Both the position numbers and the translations under genes were made by a program. A stretch of DNA of 64,000 nucleotides, taken from the NCBI RefSeq assembly GCF_000938305.1, contig NZ_JYMT01000010.1, forward strand, positions 187,119 through 251,118. The letters are read 5' to 3'. Origin of the DNA: Bradyrhizobium sp. LTSP885 (GTDB lineage: Bacteria > Pseudomonadota > Alphaproteobacteria > Rhizobiales > Xanthobacteraceae). The notes below the pieces were generated by a model, which saw only the letters and a list, made by a program, of their open reading frames with translations, searched no databases and was not told where the DNA came from. Of the stretch, positions 43,398 through 53,300 are shown in pieces; within the stretch, counting starts at the first letter, position 1, and each line of letters begins with the position of its first letter.

Positions 43398-44630
43398 TCA
43401 GGCCGCGACCCCGGCGAGCCTTCGATAGGTCGAAACCAGATGGTCCGCGATATGATCCCAGTTCAGTGATCCCGTCGCCGTCTGCCGCGCGCCGTCGCCA
43501 AGCGTTGCCGCGAGCGACGTCGAGGTGAGAACGCGCTCCAGCGCATCCGCGAGCGCCGTGGCGTCGCCGGGCGGCACCAGCAGGCCGTTGACCCCGTCGG
43601 TGACGACGTCGGGAATGCCGCCGGTTGCGCTCGCGACGACCGGGCGCCGGTTGCCGAATGCAGAGGCGAGCACGCCGCTTTGCGTAGCATCCTTGTAGGG
43701 CAGGGCGACAACCGCGGCGGATTGGAACAGCGTGCTGGTGTCCGCGGGCGAGATATAGGCATTGATGGCCTCGATCGTCGGCATCGCGCCCATGCGTGCG
43801 CCGAGCCGTGTCATTTCGGGCCCGCGGCCGGCGACGACGGCGCGGTGCTGCACGCCGCGTTTGGCCAGCAGGTCAACGGCGTCGAGGAAGACGTCGAGCC
43901 CCTTGTAGGCCCACATGCGGCCGAAGAAGAGGACCCGTCCGGCGATCGGCTCGACCGGCGTGGCATTGGCCGGCGGCACCATCAGCACGCCGTGCATGGA
44001 GGAGGTGATGCCGCCCCTGAAGTCAGGTGAAGCGCGGCGGAAATCCGCGATGCAGCTCTCGCCGTGCAATGTGACATGTACCGCGGCGGCGCGCATCCTG
44101 GTGCGTAGCCGCTCCTCGCTCGAGTTCGTGCCCGAACCGCCCTCCGTATGCGGAATGGCGTCGTGGACCGTAAGAACCTGCGGAATATCGGAGACGCGCA
44201 GCAGGTCCATGAGTGCGGCGGTATAGTATTCGGGACATTCGTGGCAATGCACGATGTCGGGTCGAAAGGCGATCACGTCCCGGAAGGAGTTCGGCAGGCC
44301 AATCGCGCCGAAGCGGCGCAAGCTGAGATCGCGGATCCGGGTATCGAACACCGCCGGCGCCGCAATCGCGGATAATTCCCATTGCTGGTTCGCGTCCTTG
44401 CGGTTGAGCACCAGGCGGACGTCGCAGTGGCGCGCCAATCCGGCGGCGAGCCGATACGAATACTCGGAAAAATGCGGCGCATAGATTGCGATCCGTAGAC
44501 GTCGTTTCGCGTGAACTGCCCTGGTTCCGTGCACTGGTTGCTCTGGACGATCGTTCTGTTGACGTACTGCGACCCCAGCAACGGTCCGATCTGCAGGTCG
44601 CCAAGACTGGCTACTCGCAGAAATAAACAC
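43398..44630 (-). CDS. Glycosyltransferase family 4 (GT-B)
   Basis: A 410-residue protein if started at GTG 44630; GTG 44534 (378 residues) is as likely because the fold begins at RRLRIAIYAPHFSEYSYRLA. GT4 marks: DIVHCHECPEY, VLFFGRMWAYKGLDVFLDAV, AVVAGRGPEM and the donor-binding part AAVVALPYKDATQSGVLASAFG, in which the first Glu of E-x7-E is replaced by a Thr/Gln-containing loop, as in some GT4 subgroups. It lies 35 bp after the flippase gene on the same strand, so both form an operon. Confidence 0.85.
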   Translation of the reverse strand: MFISASSQSWRPADRTVAGVAVRQQNDRPEQPVHGTRAVHAKRRLRIAIYAPHFSEYSYRLAAGLARHCDVRLVLNRKDANQQWELSAIAAPAVFDTRIRDLSLRRFGAIGLPNSFRDVIAFRPDIVHCHECPEYYTAALMDLLRVSDIPQVLTVHDAIPHTEGGSGTNSSEERLRTRMRAAAVHVTLHGESCIADFRRASPDFRGGITSSMHGVLMVPPANATPVEPIAGRVLFFGRMWAYKGLDVFLDAVDLLAKRGVQHRAVVAGRGPEMTRLGARMGAMPTIEAINAYISPADTSTLFQSAAVVALPYKDATQSGVLASAFGNRRPVVASATGGIPDVVTDGVNGLLVPPGDATALADALERVLTSTSLAATLGDGARQTATGSLNWDHIADHLVSTYRRLAGVAA

Positions 44631-44665
44631 CGAACACGGCCGAATTCAGGCTCGCGCTGATCGCA

Positions 44666-46126
44666 TCACCTGCCGATGAAACCTGGCACGTACCGCCGGA
44701 TCTCGCCGCGGCTGACCGGGAACAGCGAAACGATCAGGAAGGACACCGCGTAGGACGTGCAGAAGCAGGCGACGAGGTCGGGCAGGGCGTCGACCGATTG
44801 TGCCAGCAGCCAGCAATGCAGCAGATAGGCGGCCGCCACCGAGGCAATTGCGCCGGTCAGATGTGGCCCGACCACTTTCATGACGTCAGGATGACGCACC
44901 GGGCCGCTTCGTCCGACCAGCCACCACAGGATCGGCGTGCGAACACACTCGCTGATCGAATATGCGGTCGCGACGCCGATCGGGCCGAACGGCAGCCCGC
45001 AGACGAAGGCGAGAACCGACGTGGAGGCGCCGAAGAAGCCCCAGCGCATGTATTCCCTGGTGCGGCCCTGACTGAGGAACAGCCAGTTGGCGGGACTGTT
45101 GGTGGTCTGCAGCAGGCCGGCGACGCTCAGGCCGATGAAGATCGGCGTCACCTCCGTCCACTGCGGACCGAGCAAGGTTTCGACGAGTGTGTCCGCTGAT
45201 GCGATCATGAACGCAACGCCCGGCAGCACGATGAGGAAAGCCGGCAACACCGCGCGGCGGAACGCGTCCCGGTAACGCTCGGGTTCCTGCAGAAGGTTCG
45301 ACAGCGTCGGGAGCATGATCCGAACCATCGGATTGGTGACCTGCTGCAGCGGAAGCAGCAATAGTCGGTAGGCGCGGTTGTAGGCGCCGAGCGACGCTGC
45401 GCCCCAGACTTTGCCGATCAGCACGCCATCCGTGTTGCGGGAGAGAAATTCCGCAAAGTTGAAGCCGGTCACGCCCATGCCGAAATTCAGCATGTCGCGT
45501 GCGCCCTTGATCGAGCCGGGTCTCGACGGTAGCCATCCCGAGCTCAACCACGCGCCAGCTGCGAGCACCACGCCGGATGCCAGGCTGCCGGCGAGGATCG
45601 CCCAGTAGCTGTGATAGACGAACGCCGTCACGATCGACGTCAGAAGTCCGGCCAGCGCGGCCGCGGATTCCAGGCCTGCCAGCGTCCAGAATCTCATCTG
45701 CCGCGTCAGCAGCGACAAATGCTGCACGTCTGCGCCGCTGAGCAGCAGCGTGAGACTCATGCCCGACGTCAGCGCCGCGAGATTGGGATCGCCGTAGAAC
45801 ATGGCGATCAACGGCGACAGCAGCACCTGGGTGAGCGCCAGCAGCGCACCGACCGAAAGATTGATCCAGAACAGCGAGCTCAGGTCGCTCTGGGTCAGCT
45901 CGTCCTTCTGCACCGTTGCGTGCCCCAGGCCCAGATCCTGAAATAGCACCGCAAAGGCAAGCACCGGCGAGGCCATCGCGTAGGTGCCGAAGTCGCTGGG
46001 CGTCAGCAGGCGCGAGAGCATGATGACCGAGCCAGCCTGCGTCCCGACGCGCACGAGTTGGGTGGCGACCGCAGCGAGAGCGCCCTTCCGCATATTCCGG
46101 GACTGTTCGTCCTCGGAGAAACGCAT
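44666..46126 (-). CDS. Polysaccharide flippase (WzxC/MOP family)
   Basis: A 486-residue protein from ATG 46126 (TTG 46141 also possible) with about fourteen hydrophobic segments. The start RKGALAAVATQLVRVGTQAGSVIMLSRLLTPSDFG and TPSDFGTYAMASPVLAFA are typical of WzxC-like lipopolysaccharide/EPS flippases, which move undecaprenyl-linked units to the periplasm. The pattern NFAEFLSRNTDGVLIGKVWG in the middle is the usual second-half repeat. One of three flippases in region D. Operon with the GT4 downstream. Confidence 0.92.
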   Translation of the reverse strand: MRFSEDEQSRNMRKGALAAVATQLVRVGTQAGSVIMLSRLLTPSDFGTYAMASPVLAFAVLFQDLGLGHATVQKDELTQSDLSSLFWINLSVGALLALTQVLLSPLIAMFYGDPNLAALTSGMSLTLLLSGADVQHLSLLTRQMRFWTLAGLESAAALAGLLTSIVTAFVYHSYWAILAGSLASGVVLAAGAWLSSGWLPSRPGSIKGARDMLNFGMGVTGFNFAEFLSRNTDGVLIGKVWGAASLGAYNRAYRLLLLPLQQVTNPMVRIMLPTLSNLLQEPERYRDAFRRAVLPAFLIVLPGVAFMIASADTLVETLLGPQWTEVTPIFIGLSVAGLLQTTNSPANWLFLSQGRTREYMRWGFFGASTSVLAFVCGLPFGPIGVATAYSISECVRTPILWWLVGRSGPVRHPDVMKVVGPHLTGAIASVAAAYLLHCWLLAQSVDALPDLVACFCTSYAVSFLIVSLFPVSRGEIRRYVPGFIGR

Positions 46127-46253
46127 GTTGAGTTCGGTCAAGATCGGATTCTCCGAAAGTAAAATGACGGAGTGTTCAAGCGCTGTCTGAAAATCGAGCG
46201 GTCAATCCACTCACACAGTATCGATTCAACATATGCGTCGTACGCCTCAAACA

Positions 46254-46272
46254 AGTTGCGACTGATCAAGGG
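46254..46272. promoter_or_regulatory. Shared 19-nt motif, copy 1
   Basis: AGTTGCGACTGATCAAGGG lies 128 bases upstream of the flippase start at 46126. The same string with one change (A to G at position 16) is at 61100-61118, upstream of another minus-strand glycosyltransferase operon. Confidence 0.42.
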
Positions 46273-46407
46273 TCCTTCGAAATGCAGATCATCGCGAGTC
46301 CGCAGTGACGACTATGCGCCGCTACGTGTCATTTGAATGGCGTCAATCAATTGCGCTCGCGACAAATTACAGAGGCGCAAGCGATGAGATGAGAAGCAAA
46401 TGGCCAA

Positions 46408-46421
46408 GTTTTGTTCAAAAC
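46408..46421. promoter_or_regulatory. Inverted repeat upstream of the flippase operon
   Basis: GTTTTG-TT-CAAAAC is a perfect 6-bp inverted repeat with 2-base centre, 43 bases after the pyruvyltransferase stop. It may be an operator; being AT-rich it is a poor terminator stem. Confidence 0.28.
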
Positions 46422-46463
46422 AATGGACTTAGTTCGGATACGTTCCAACCTGTCAGGTTCGTG

Positions 46464-47294
46464 TCAGCTTCTGCTCCAGAGATCGACGGGAAATGAATCG
46501 ATCAGGGTCTGGTGATTAAAATCCGGGCGAGCAACGCCGCCCATCTCTTTGCCTTGTTCGATGCTCGATGCGAACTCGACGGCGAAGCGTCCGGTCCCTT
46601 CGTAGTAGTCGCGATACTTGAATTCGGCTTCGGCGTTGCTCAGCCTGACGTAGCGCGCGGGGATGCCATATGCCTCGGCGATGATGATTCCGTGCAGCGA
46701 GCTCGCCAGCACGAACTCCGCTTCGAGGATGGCCTCGATGCGGCGATTCCACGACCCGAGCGGCGAGATGATGTTCGCGGCGTTCGGATCGAACATGCGG
46801 ATGTCATGTAGATTGGGCACGAACGCCCACGGCGTCTTCGGACGAAGTTGGAAGCGGCCGGGAAACAGATGAGGCATCAGCAGCGCCGGATCGCCGAACA
46901 CGTCGGGCACGGAGAGTCCGCGGCGGCGTAGAATCTCCCGGGTGCGCGGACCGCGGACCGAGCGCACGTCGAGATGGTTGACCGAGGGATGCAGGTCCTC
47001 CTGGCCGGCGCGGCCGTTCAGTCCGGAGCCCCAGATAACGTCTCCGTTGCGCGCGTAGTGCAGGATCGATCCGATCGAGAGCATGCGCGCGCTGCGCGCG
47101 GCTTCGTCCGCGCGGGTGTAACCGAATTGCCGAAGGCATTGATCGACCACCACGGCGGAGAGGAAATCGCCGAAATTTATCGTACCGTCATCAGGCTCCC
47201 AGTAGAACAATTCGACATGCGGATATGGAAGCCGATACGAATAGTCATAGCCGAGCTTCCTGATCAATTTTCGGAAGTCGTGTCGAAAGTTCAT
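46464..47294 (-). CDS. Polysaccharide pyruvyltransferase family protein
   Basis: A 276-residue protein from ATG 47294; the frame is open to 47432 but the domain starts at MNFRHDFRKLIRKLGYDYSY. Family marks: FYWEPDDGTINFGDFLSAVV near the start (the NFGD segment), GSILHYARNGDVIWGSGLNG, and the late LASSLHGIIIAEAYGIPARYV block, the classic SLHG active-site motif of pyruvyltransferases. It adds a pyruvate ketal from phosphoenolpyruvate to a sugar, giving a negative charge. Divergent from the next flippase. Confidence 0.88.
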   Translation of the reverse strand: MNFRHDFRKLIRKLGYDYSYRLPYPHVELFYWEPDDGTINFGDFLSAVVVDQCLRQFGYTRADEAARSARMLSIGSILHYARNGDVIWGSGLNGRAGQEDLHPSVNHLDVRSVRGPRTREILRRRGLSVPDVFGDPALLMPHLFPGRFQLRPKTPWAFVPNLHDIRMFDPNAANIISPLGSWNRRIEAILEAEFVLASSLHGIIIAEAYGIPARYVRLSNAEAEFKYRDYYEGTGRFAVEFASSIEQGKEMGGVARPDFNHQTLIDSFPVDLWSRS

Positions 47295-47431
47295 GCGGTG
47301 TTGAATCCCAGATGCTAAGGTACGGATAGTGTCATTCGCGCGTTGAAGCAAGGCGACCGTTCGTCGTATCTGCGCGCTGCAGTTGAGAGTTTGAGGCCGC
47401 CTGTGTCCCGAAATTTCCGGCAAGTTCGACA

Positions 47432-48898
47432 TTGAACCGGCAGATTCCCTTCAAGCCGCGCTCGATCGTCTCGGGCGTGATCTGGTCCACGATCGACTCC
47501 GCCGTCGGGCAGGCGCTGACCCTCGCCATCTACGTCATCATGGCGCGGCTGCTGTCGCCGCAGATTCTCGGCATTGTGGCGACCGGTGCGCTGGCGCTGG
47601 ATTTCTGCCGCTCCGTGCTGATCGAAAGTATCGCGGTGGCGGTACAGGCCCGCGCACAGCCAAGGGATGAGGACTACAGCGCCTCGTTCTGGCTGATCGC
47701 AGCCCTCTCGCTGCTGGCGGCCGCATTGTTGTTCGCCTCGAGCAACGCGCTGGAACGATATTCCGGGCTGCAGGACCTGTCGCTCGTCCTGAAGGGCTTT
47801 AGCGTCGTGGTCGCGGTGCAGGGCCTGTCGCGCACGCATGAGGCCTGGCTGACGCGCAACCAGCTGTTCCGCTCGCTGGCGATGCGCTCGATGCTCTCGA
47901 TCTCGATCGGCGGTGCTGTTGGCATCGCCCTGGCAAGCCAGGGATACGGCGTGCTTGCGCTGGTCGGCCAGCTGGTCACGACGTCGCTGACATCGCTGGT
48001 CAGCCTCTGGTCGCTGACGCCGTGGCGTCCGGGCTTCAGCTTCAGCCGGAAGACCGCCTACGACCTGCTGAGCTATGCGCGGTATGTGGCGTTGACGGGG
48101 GTCACCAATTTCGCCAACTCCAATTCCGACCTGATCTTCGTCACCTGGTACACCGGCGCGGCGGGAGCTGGACTCTATAGCCTCGCCAAGCGGCTCGTGA
48201 ATGCCGTCAGCACCGTGATCGGTACGGCGCTGAACCGGGTGTTCTTCTCCACCATCGCAGGCCTGCAGCACGACCGCGAGGCATCGGGCGCCACGCTGCT
48301 CGACTTCGTGATGTACACCTCGCTGCTGACGGCGCCGATCTTCGCGGGCATCGCCGCGCTGTCGCCCGACCTGATCCAGGCGTTCTTCGGCGCCAAATGG
48401 CTGGAAGCGGCGCCGCTGCTGTCGATCATGTCGGTGACGGGATTTCTGACCACCATCGGGCTCTACAACCACTCGGTGATCCTGGCGTTCGGCAAGCCGC
48501 ACTGGCAGACTTGGCTGACCTTCATCTATGCAGTGTCGAACATTGCGATCTTCTTCATCGCTGCGCCGTTCGGACTGATCGCCATCGCGGTGGGCTATGT
48601 GGTCCGGGCGCTGCTGCTGTATCCGTTGTCGGCCGGCGCCTCGATCCGCATCCTGGCGTTCCCGGTGCGGCGATATGCTGCCGCCTTGATGCCGGCATTG
48701 ACAGGCTCCGCCGTGATGGCGGCCGCGGTCGTCACGGTGTCGCTGGCGTTGCCGCCGCTGTCGCCCTGGCTGCGGCTTGCGATGCTCACGGCGCTCGGCG
48801 CGATCGTCTATCTCGCGTTCGTCTTCGTCGTGGCGCGGCCCGCGGTCCTGCAGGTGTGGCATCAGGTCATGAGCCGGATCAGGCGCTCCGCCACCTGA
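47432..48898 (+). CDS. Polysaccharide flippase (MOP family)
   Basis: A 488-residue protein, start at TTG 47432 as the earliest codon that keeps the first helix (SIVSGVIWSTIDSAVGQALTLA). About fourteen hydrophobic segments; YVIMARLLSPQILGIVA and VTNFANSNSDLIFVTWYTGAAG match MOP-type flippases. It is divergent from the pyruvyltransferase with 137 bp between starts and convergent with the next acyltransferase. Second of three flippases here; lipid-linked substrate unknown. Confidence 0.88.
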   Translation: MNRQIPFKPRSIVSGVIWSTIDSAVGQALTLAIYVIMARLLSPQILGIVATGALALDFCRSVLIESIAVAVQARAQPRDEDYSASFWLIAALSLLAAALLFASSNALERYSGLQDLSLVLKGFSVVVAVQGLSRTHEAWLTRNQLFRSLAMRSMLSISIGGAVGIALASQGYGVLALVGQLVTTSLTSLVSLWSLTPWRPGFSFSRKTAYDLLSYARYVALTGVTNFANSNSDLIFVTWYTGAAGAGLYSLAKRLVNAVSTVIGTALNRVFFSTIAGLQHDREASGATLLDFVMYTSLLTAPIFAGIAALSPDLIQAFFGAKWLEAAPLLSIMSVTGFLTTIGLYNHSVILAFGKPHWQTWLTFIYAVSNIAIFFIAAPFGLIAIAVGYVVRALLLYPLSAGASIRILAFPVRRYAAALMPALTGSAVMAAAVVTVSLALPPLSPWLRLAMLTALGAIVYLAFVFVVARPAVLQVWHQVMSRIRRSAT

Positions 48899-48919
48899 GG
48901 AAAGCGGAGAGGCCGCCAT

Positions 48920-50071
48920 CTAGCGCGCGCTTGCGGTCTGTCCGCGCTCGGCGAGATCGAGAACCTTACCGCTGCCGGGACGGAGTTCGCCTGAGGTCTT
49001 GACGTCGACGCGCTTGGCGGGCGCAAGACGGTTGATCAGCTTGCGTGCCGGGTTCTCGACATAGACGTAGGTGATGTCGGCTGCGGTCGTGAGGACGACG
49101 CAGCAGCCGAGCGCGAACAGCGGAAATGCACCCGGTTGCAGGCCGAGATAGCTCCAGGCCGGCTTGAACAGCAGAATGAGCAGCAATTCGTGCAGCATGT
49201 AGATGGCGTAAGAGGTGTTGCCGAGGCGGCCGAGCCAGGCCGATCCTGGAAACCGCTTGAATGCGCTTTCGCCGACCGCGGTAAACAGGATGGCGAGCGA
49301 GAACAGGATGATCGCGAGATCCGGCTTGGCGAAGACATTGAGGATCAGCACGGAGAGCAGGAACAGCGCGATACCGGCGATCGCAACCGGCTTGCTGCGG
49401 TAGGGGCCGGACAGCTTGAACAGGACCGTGAGCAGGATGCCGTTCAGGAAGCTCGGCAGGGCGCGCAGCATGCCGTAGTCGAAATTGGCGCCATACATCT
49501 GCGAGCGCTCCGCCCAGATCGGCAGCCAGGCATGGGCCAGGATTCCGTAAGCGGCAGCCACGATGATCGCGAGCACGATTGGGCGGACCGAGGCCGCGAG
49601 CAGCATCAGCAGCGGGAACAGCAAATAGCAGAACAGTTCGGCACTGATCGACCATGCCGGCGTGTTGAAGCTCAAATGGTCGGTGACGCCCCAAGCCTGG
49701 ACCAGGAACAGATTGTAGAGGAAGTCGGCGAGACCCGAATGCGCCGTCGGGCCGGCGATCCCGAACGCCACCAGGCCCGCGAACGCCAGCAGCGTGAGCA
49801 GATGCAGCGGATAGATCCGCGCGATGCGGCGGACCATGAAGCGGCCGTAGGCGCGGATACCGGTCGACGTCGCCGGATAGGAGTAGGAGATCACGAAGCC
49901 GGACAGGATGAAGAACATGTCTACGAACAGGCCGTAGGAGCCGTTCCAGGCCGGCGAGATGCCCTGGTCGATGTTCTTCAGGTGAAAGATGAAGACGCCG
50001 AGTGCGGCGACGAACCGGTAGAAATCGAGGACGACGAATCGTCTTGGCTCACTGGCTTTCATGTCGGGCAT
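48920..50071 (-). CDS. Acyltransferase family 3 (OafA-type) membrane protein
   Basis: A 383-residue protein from ATG 50071 (AGAG upstream; TTG 50074 and ATG 50062 are alternatives). It starts RRFVVLDFYRFVAALGVFIFH (Arg19, His30), has YGLFVDMFFILSGFVISYSY and RRIARIYPLHLL, and ends TYVYVENPARKLINR, the usual EKP/ENP closing motif. About ten helices. Fifth OafA-type enzyme of the window. Ends 21 bp from the convergent flippase stop. Confidence 0.92.
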   Translation of the reverse strand: MPDMKASEPRRFVVLDFYRFVAALGVFIFHLKNIDQGISPAWNGSYGLFVDMFFILSGFVISYSYPATSTGIRAYGRFMVRRIARIYPLHLLTLLAFAGLVAFGIAGPTAHSGLADFLYNLFLVQAWGVTDHLSFNTPAWSISAELFCYLLFPLLMLLAASVRPIVLAIIVAAAYGILAHAWLPIWAERSQMYGANFDYGMLRALPSFLNGILLTVLFKLSGPYRSKPVAIAGIALFLLSVLILNVFAKPDLAIILFSLAILFTAVGESAFKRFPGSAWLGRLGNTSYAIYMLHELLLILLFKPAWSYLGLQPGAFPLFALGCCVVLTTAADITYVYVENPARKLINRLAPAKRVDVKTSGELRPGSGKVLDLAERGQTASAR

Positions 50072-50284
50072 CAAGTCTCTGGCGGCGGACGTTATTCTTT
50101 AGAGATGGATTGTGACACAAGTGCGCGGGCCGCGGTCGGCGTAGCGCAAATGACGGTGAGACGCCAACGGCGCGGGGCTGCGGACCCGATCGTCCGCACG
50201 ACGCTATGGGTCAATGCGCGCGAAATAAAGAATGTTTATCGCGCTGTTTGCGCCTCTCAACGAGGCAAGCGCCTAATGTTTGAC

Positions 50285-50324
50285 CGGATGATCGGGGCGC
50301 GGCTGTGCCGTTCCCGATCATCCG
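50285..50324 (-). terminator. Strong hairpin downstream of the RTX glycosidase gene
   Basis: CGGATGATCGGG (50285-50296) and CCCGATCATCCG (50313-50324) are perfect 12-bp arms, and the 16-base loop contains a further CGGC-TGT-GCCG stem. It begins 36 bases after the stop of the minus-strand gene. No T run follows, but it is the strongest stem found in the window; a terminator or mRNA-stabilising element. Confidence 0.55.
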
Positions 50325-50360
50325 CAATGTTGATTCACTGTCGCCAACAATTTGCCGTGT

Positions 50361-53300
50361 TCAGACGAAGAGGAAGTCGTGGCTGGTGAGGCTGGCGACG
50401 GTGGTGTTCTTCAGCAGGATCGAATCGCTGGCCGAGATCGTGACCATCACGTCGGTGCCGGATTGCGCGATCTGCAGGTGGCTGTAGTCGGCGACCAGCG
50501 CCTTGGAGATCTCGACCGTGTCGTGGTTGGTGGCGTCGCCGGCGTGGAAGTTGAGCACCTGGTCATGGCCGTGATCGAACAGCACGGTGGTGGTTCCCGG
50601 TGCCGTTGAGAAGGTGTCGTTGCCGTTGCCGCCCTCCAACGTGAGTCCGGCGGCCACGGCGGTGACGGTGTGTACGCCGCTGGCATTCACATCATCGAAG
50701 TACTGCAGCTGATTCGACGCATTGTAGTTCTCGTGCTGGGTTACGCCCGACTGGCCGTTGAAATTGAACAAGAAGACATCCTTCGAACCGTCGGCGTTGT
50801 TGTCGGTCTCCTGGGTCTTGTTGCCGATGCCGTCGTAGTTGTCGGTGACCTTGCTGCCGTCACTGTTGATGACCTGCATGTAGTCGAGCGTGCCGTCGGC
50901 ATGGGTCCGGTCGATTTCCGTGAGAGTGCCGGCTGCGTTGAGATGCTGATGCTGTGTGGTGTAGGACTGGCCGGTGATGTTGAAGCTGTAATTGTCCTGG
51001 GTGCCGTCGGCGTTGTGGATAAAGGCCGCGGTCTTCACGCCGCTGGTGTATGTCGTCGTCGAATCGTAGCCGTCCGCTTTCTGCACCACCTCGCTGGTGA
51101 TGGTGCCGGTTGCGCTGTATTGGTCGGTGGTCTTGGTGCCGTCGCTGGTCTGCACCAGCTGGAAGGCGAGGCTGCCGTCGGCATGGGTGCGCACGATGCT
51201 GTCGAGGAACCCGGTCGTGTCGTAGCTGTCGTGCTCGCTGGTGTAGGTCTGGCCGGTGATGTTGGTGAGGAAGACATCCCGCGAACCGTCGGCATGGTAG
51301 TCGGTCTCAGTCGTCTTGACGCCGGTCGCATTGTAGTTGGTAACGACACTGCTGCCGTCGGTATTGACGACTTGCGTGTAGTCGAGCGAGCCGTCGGCAT
51401 GCTCGCGGTCCACTTCGGTGACTTTGCCGGTCGCATCGAGATGCTGGTGCTGCGTGGTGTAGGTCTGGCCGGTGATGTGGTAGCTGTAATTGTCCTGGGT
51501 TTGGTCGGCATTGGTGATGAAGGCGCTCATCATCAGGCCGGCGCTGTAGAGCGTCGTCGAGCTGTAGCCGTTCGCCTTCTGCAGCGTCTCGCTGGTGAGA
51601 TTGCCCGTGGCATCGTACCAGTCTGTGGTCTTGGTGCCGTCGATCGTCTGCGCCAGCTTGAAGGCGGGGCTGCCGTCGGCGTGGCTGCGGACCAGCGTGG
51701 TGAGGAAGCCGGTCGCGTCGTAGCTGTCCTCCTCGGTCGTGTAGGTCTGCCCGCTGATGTTGAAGAGGAAGACGTCCCTCGAACCGTCGGCGTGGTAGTC
51801 GGTCTCGGTGGTTTTCACACCTGACGCGTTGTAGTTGACGACAACGCTGCTGCCGTCCGGATTGATGACCTGGGTGTAGTCGAGCGAACCGTCGGCATGG
51901 GTCCGTTCCACGGCGGTCACCTTGCCCGATGCATCGATGTGCTGATGCTGCGTGGTGTAGCTCTGGCCGGTAACGTTGTAGCTGTAATTGTCCTGGCTGC
52001 CGTCGGCATTGTGGATGTAGGCCGCGGTCTTCACACCGTTGGTGTAAACCGTCGTGGAGTTGTAGCCGTTCGCCATCTGCACCACTTCGCTGGTGAGATT
52101 GCCCGTGGCGTCATACCAGTCGGTGGTCTTGGTGCCGTCGGTCGTCTGCACCAGTTTGAAGGCGAGGCTGCCGTCGGCATGGCGGCGCACCAGTTCGGTG
52201 AGGAAGCCGGTCGCGTCGTAGATGTCGTGCTCGGTCGTATAGGCTTGGCCGGTGATGTTGTAGGTGTAGACGTCCTTCGAGCCGCCGGCGTGATAGTCGG
52301 TCTCCGACATCTTGACGCCGGTCGCGTTGTAATATGCGACCGCGCTGCTGCCGTCAGGATTGATGACCTGGGTGTAGTCGAGCGAGCCGTCGGCATGGGT
52401 GCGGGTTACGGCCGTGACCTTTCCGGACGCATCGACGTGCTGATGCAGCGTGGTATAGCTCTGGCCGGTGATGTTGTAACTGTAATTGTCCTGGCTGCCG
52501 TCGGCATTGTGGATGTAGGCCGCCGTCTTCACGCCGCTGGTGTAGACCGTCGTGGAGTTGTAGCCATTGGCCATCTGCACGACCTCGCTGGTCAGTACGC
52601 CCTTGGCGTCGTACCAGTCGGTGGTCTTGGTGCCGCTCTCGGTCTGGACCAGCTTGAAGGCGAGGCTGCCGTCGGCATGCCGGCGCGCTATCGTGGTGAG
52701 AAAGCCGGTCGCGTCGTAGATGTCATGCTCGGTCGTGTAGGTCTGAGCGGTGATGTTGGAGGTATAGACGTCCTTGGAACCGTCGGCGTGATAGTCGGTT
52801 TCAACCTGCTTGACGCCCGTGGCGCTGTAGGTGGTGATGACGCTGCCGCCGTCGCTGTTGTAGACCTGTGTGGAGGCGAGCGAGCCGTCGGCATGGGTGC
52901 GGGTCACGGAGGTGACCTTGCCACTCGGGTCGACGTGCTGGACCTGCGTCGTGTAGCTCTGGCCGGTGATATTGTAGGTGGTGTTGTCCTGGCTGCCGTC
53001 GGCGTTCTTGACATAGGCTTGGGTCTTCACACCATTGGTGTAGAGCGTGGTGGAGTAGCCGCCGCTCGGCGTCTGCACGACTTCGCTGGTGACGCCGCCG
53101 CTGGCATTATAAGTGTCGGTGGTCCGGGTTCCATCAGCGGCAACGTGGATGAAGGTGGTCTTCACCCCCGCGGAATAGCCGATGGTGTCCTTGGAGCCGT
53201 CGGTATAGGTGATGTTGGTCGTGATCGGCTGGCCGCTGCTGTTCAGGCCTGTGTTCGCCGTCGAGAGCAGATTTCCGGTCGAGCCGTAGGTGAGGGTAGT

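Larger units (their letters stand above)
46127..46463. other. Intergenic region upstream of the flippase-GT operon
   Basis: A 337-bp AT-rich gap between the flippase start and the end of the pyruvyltransferase gene. It holds a 19-nt motif at 46254-46272 that recurs at 61100-61118, and the inverted repeat GTTTTG-TT-CAAAAC at 46408-46421. Probably a promoter region for the flippase operon. No gene seen. Confidence 0.5.

Noticed and set aside
47315..48919. A 534-codon minus-strand frame opposite the second flippase.
   Set aside because: Composition is almost all charged residues and Gln, typical of the complement of a hydrophobic protein gene.
50680..53165. Regular DNA repeats that might suggest a CRISPR array.
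   Set aside because: The unit is 498 bp, in frame and coding, with no short identical repeats separated by unique spacers; no cas genes.
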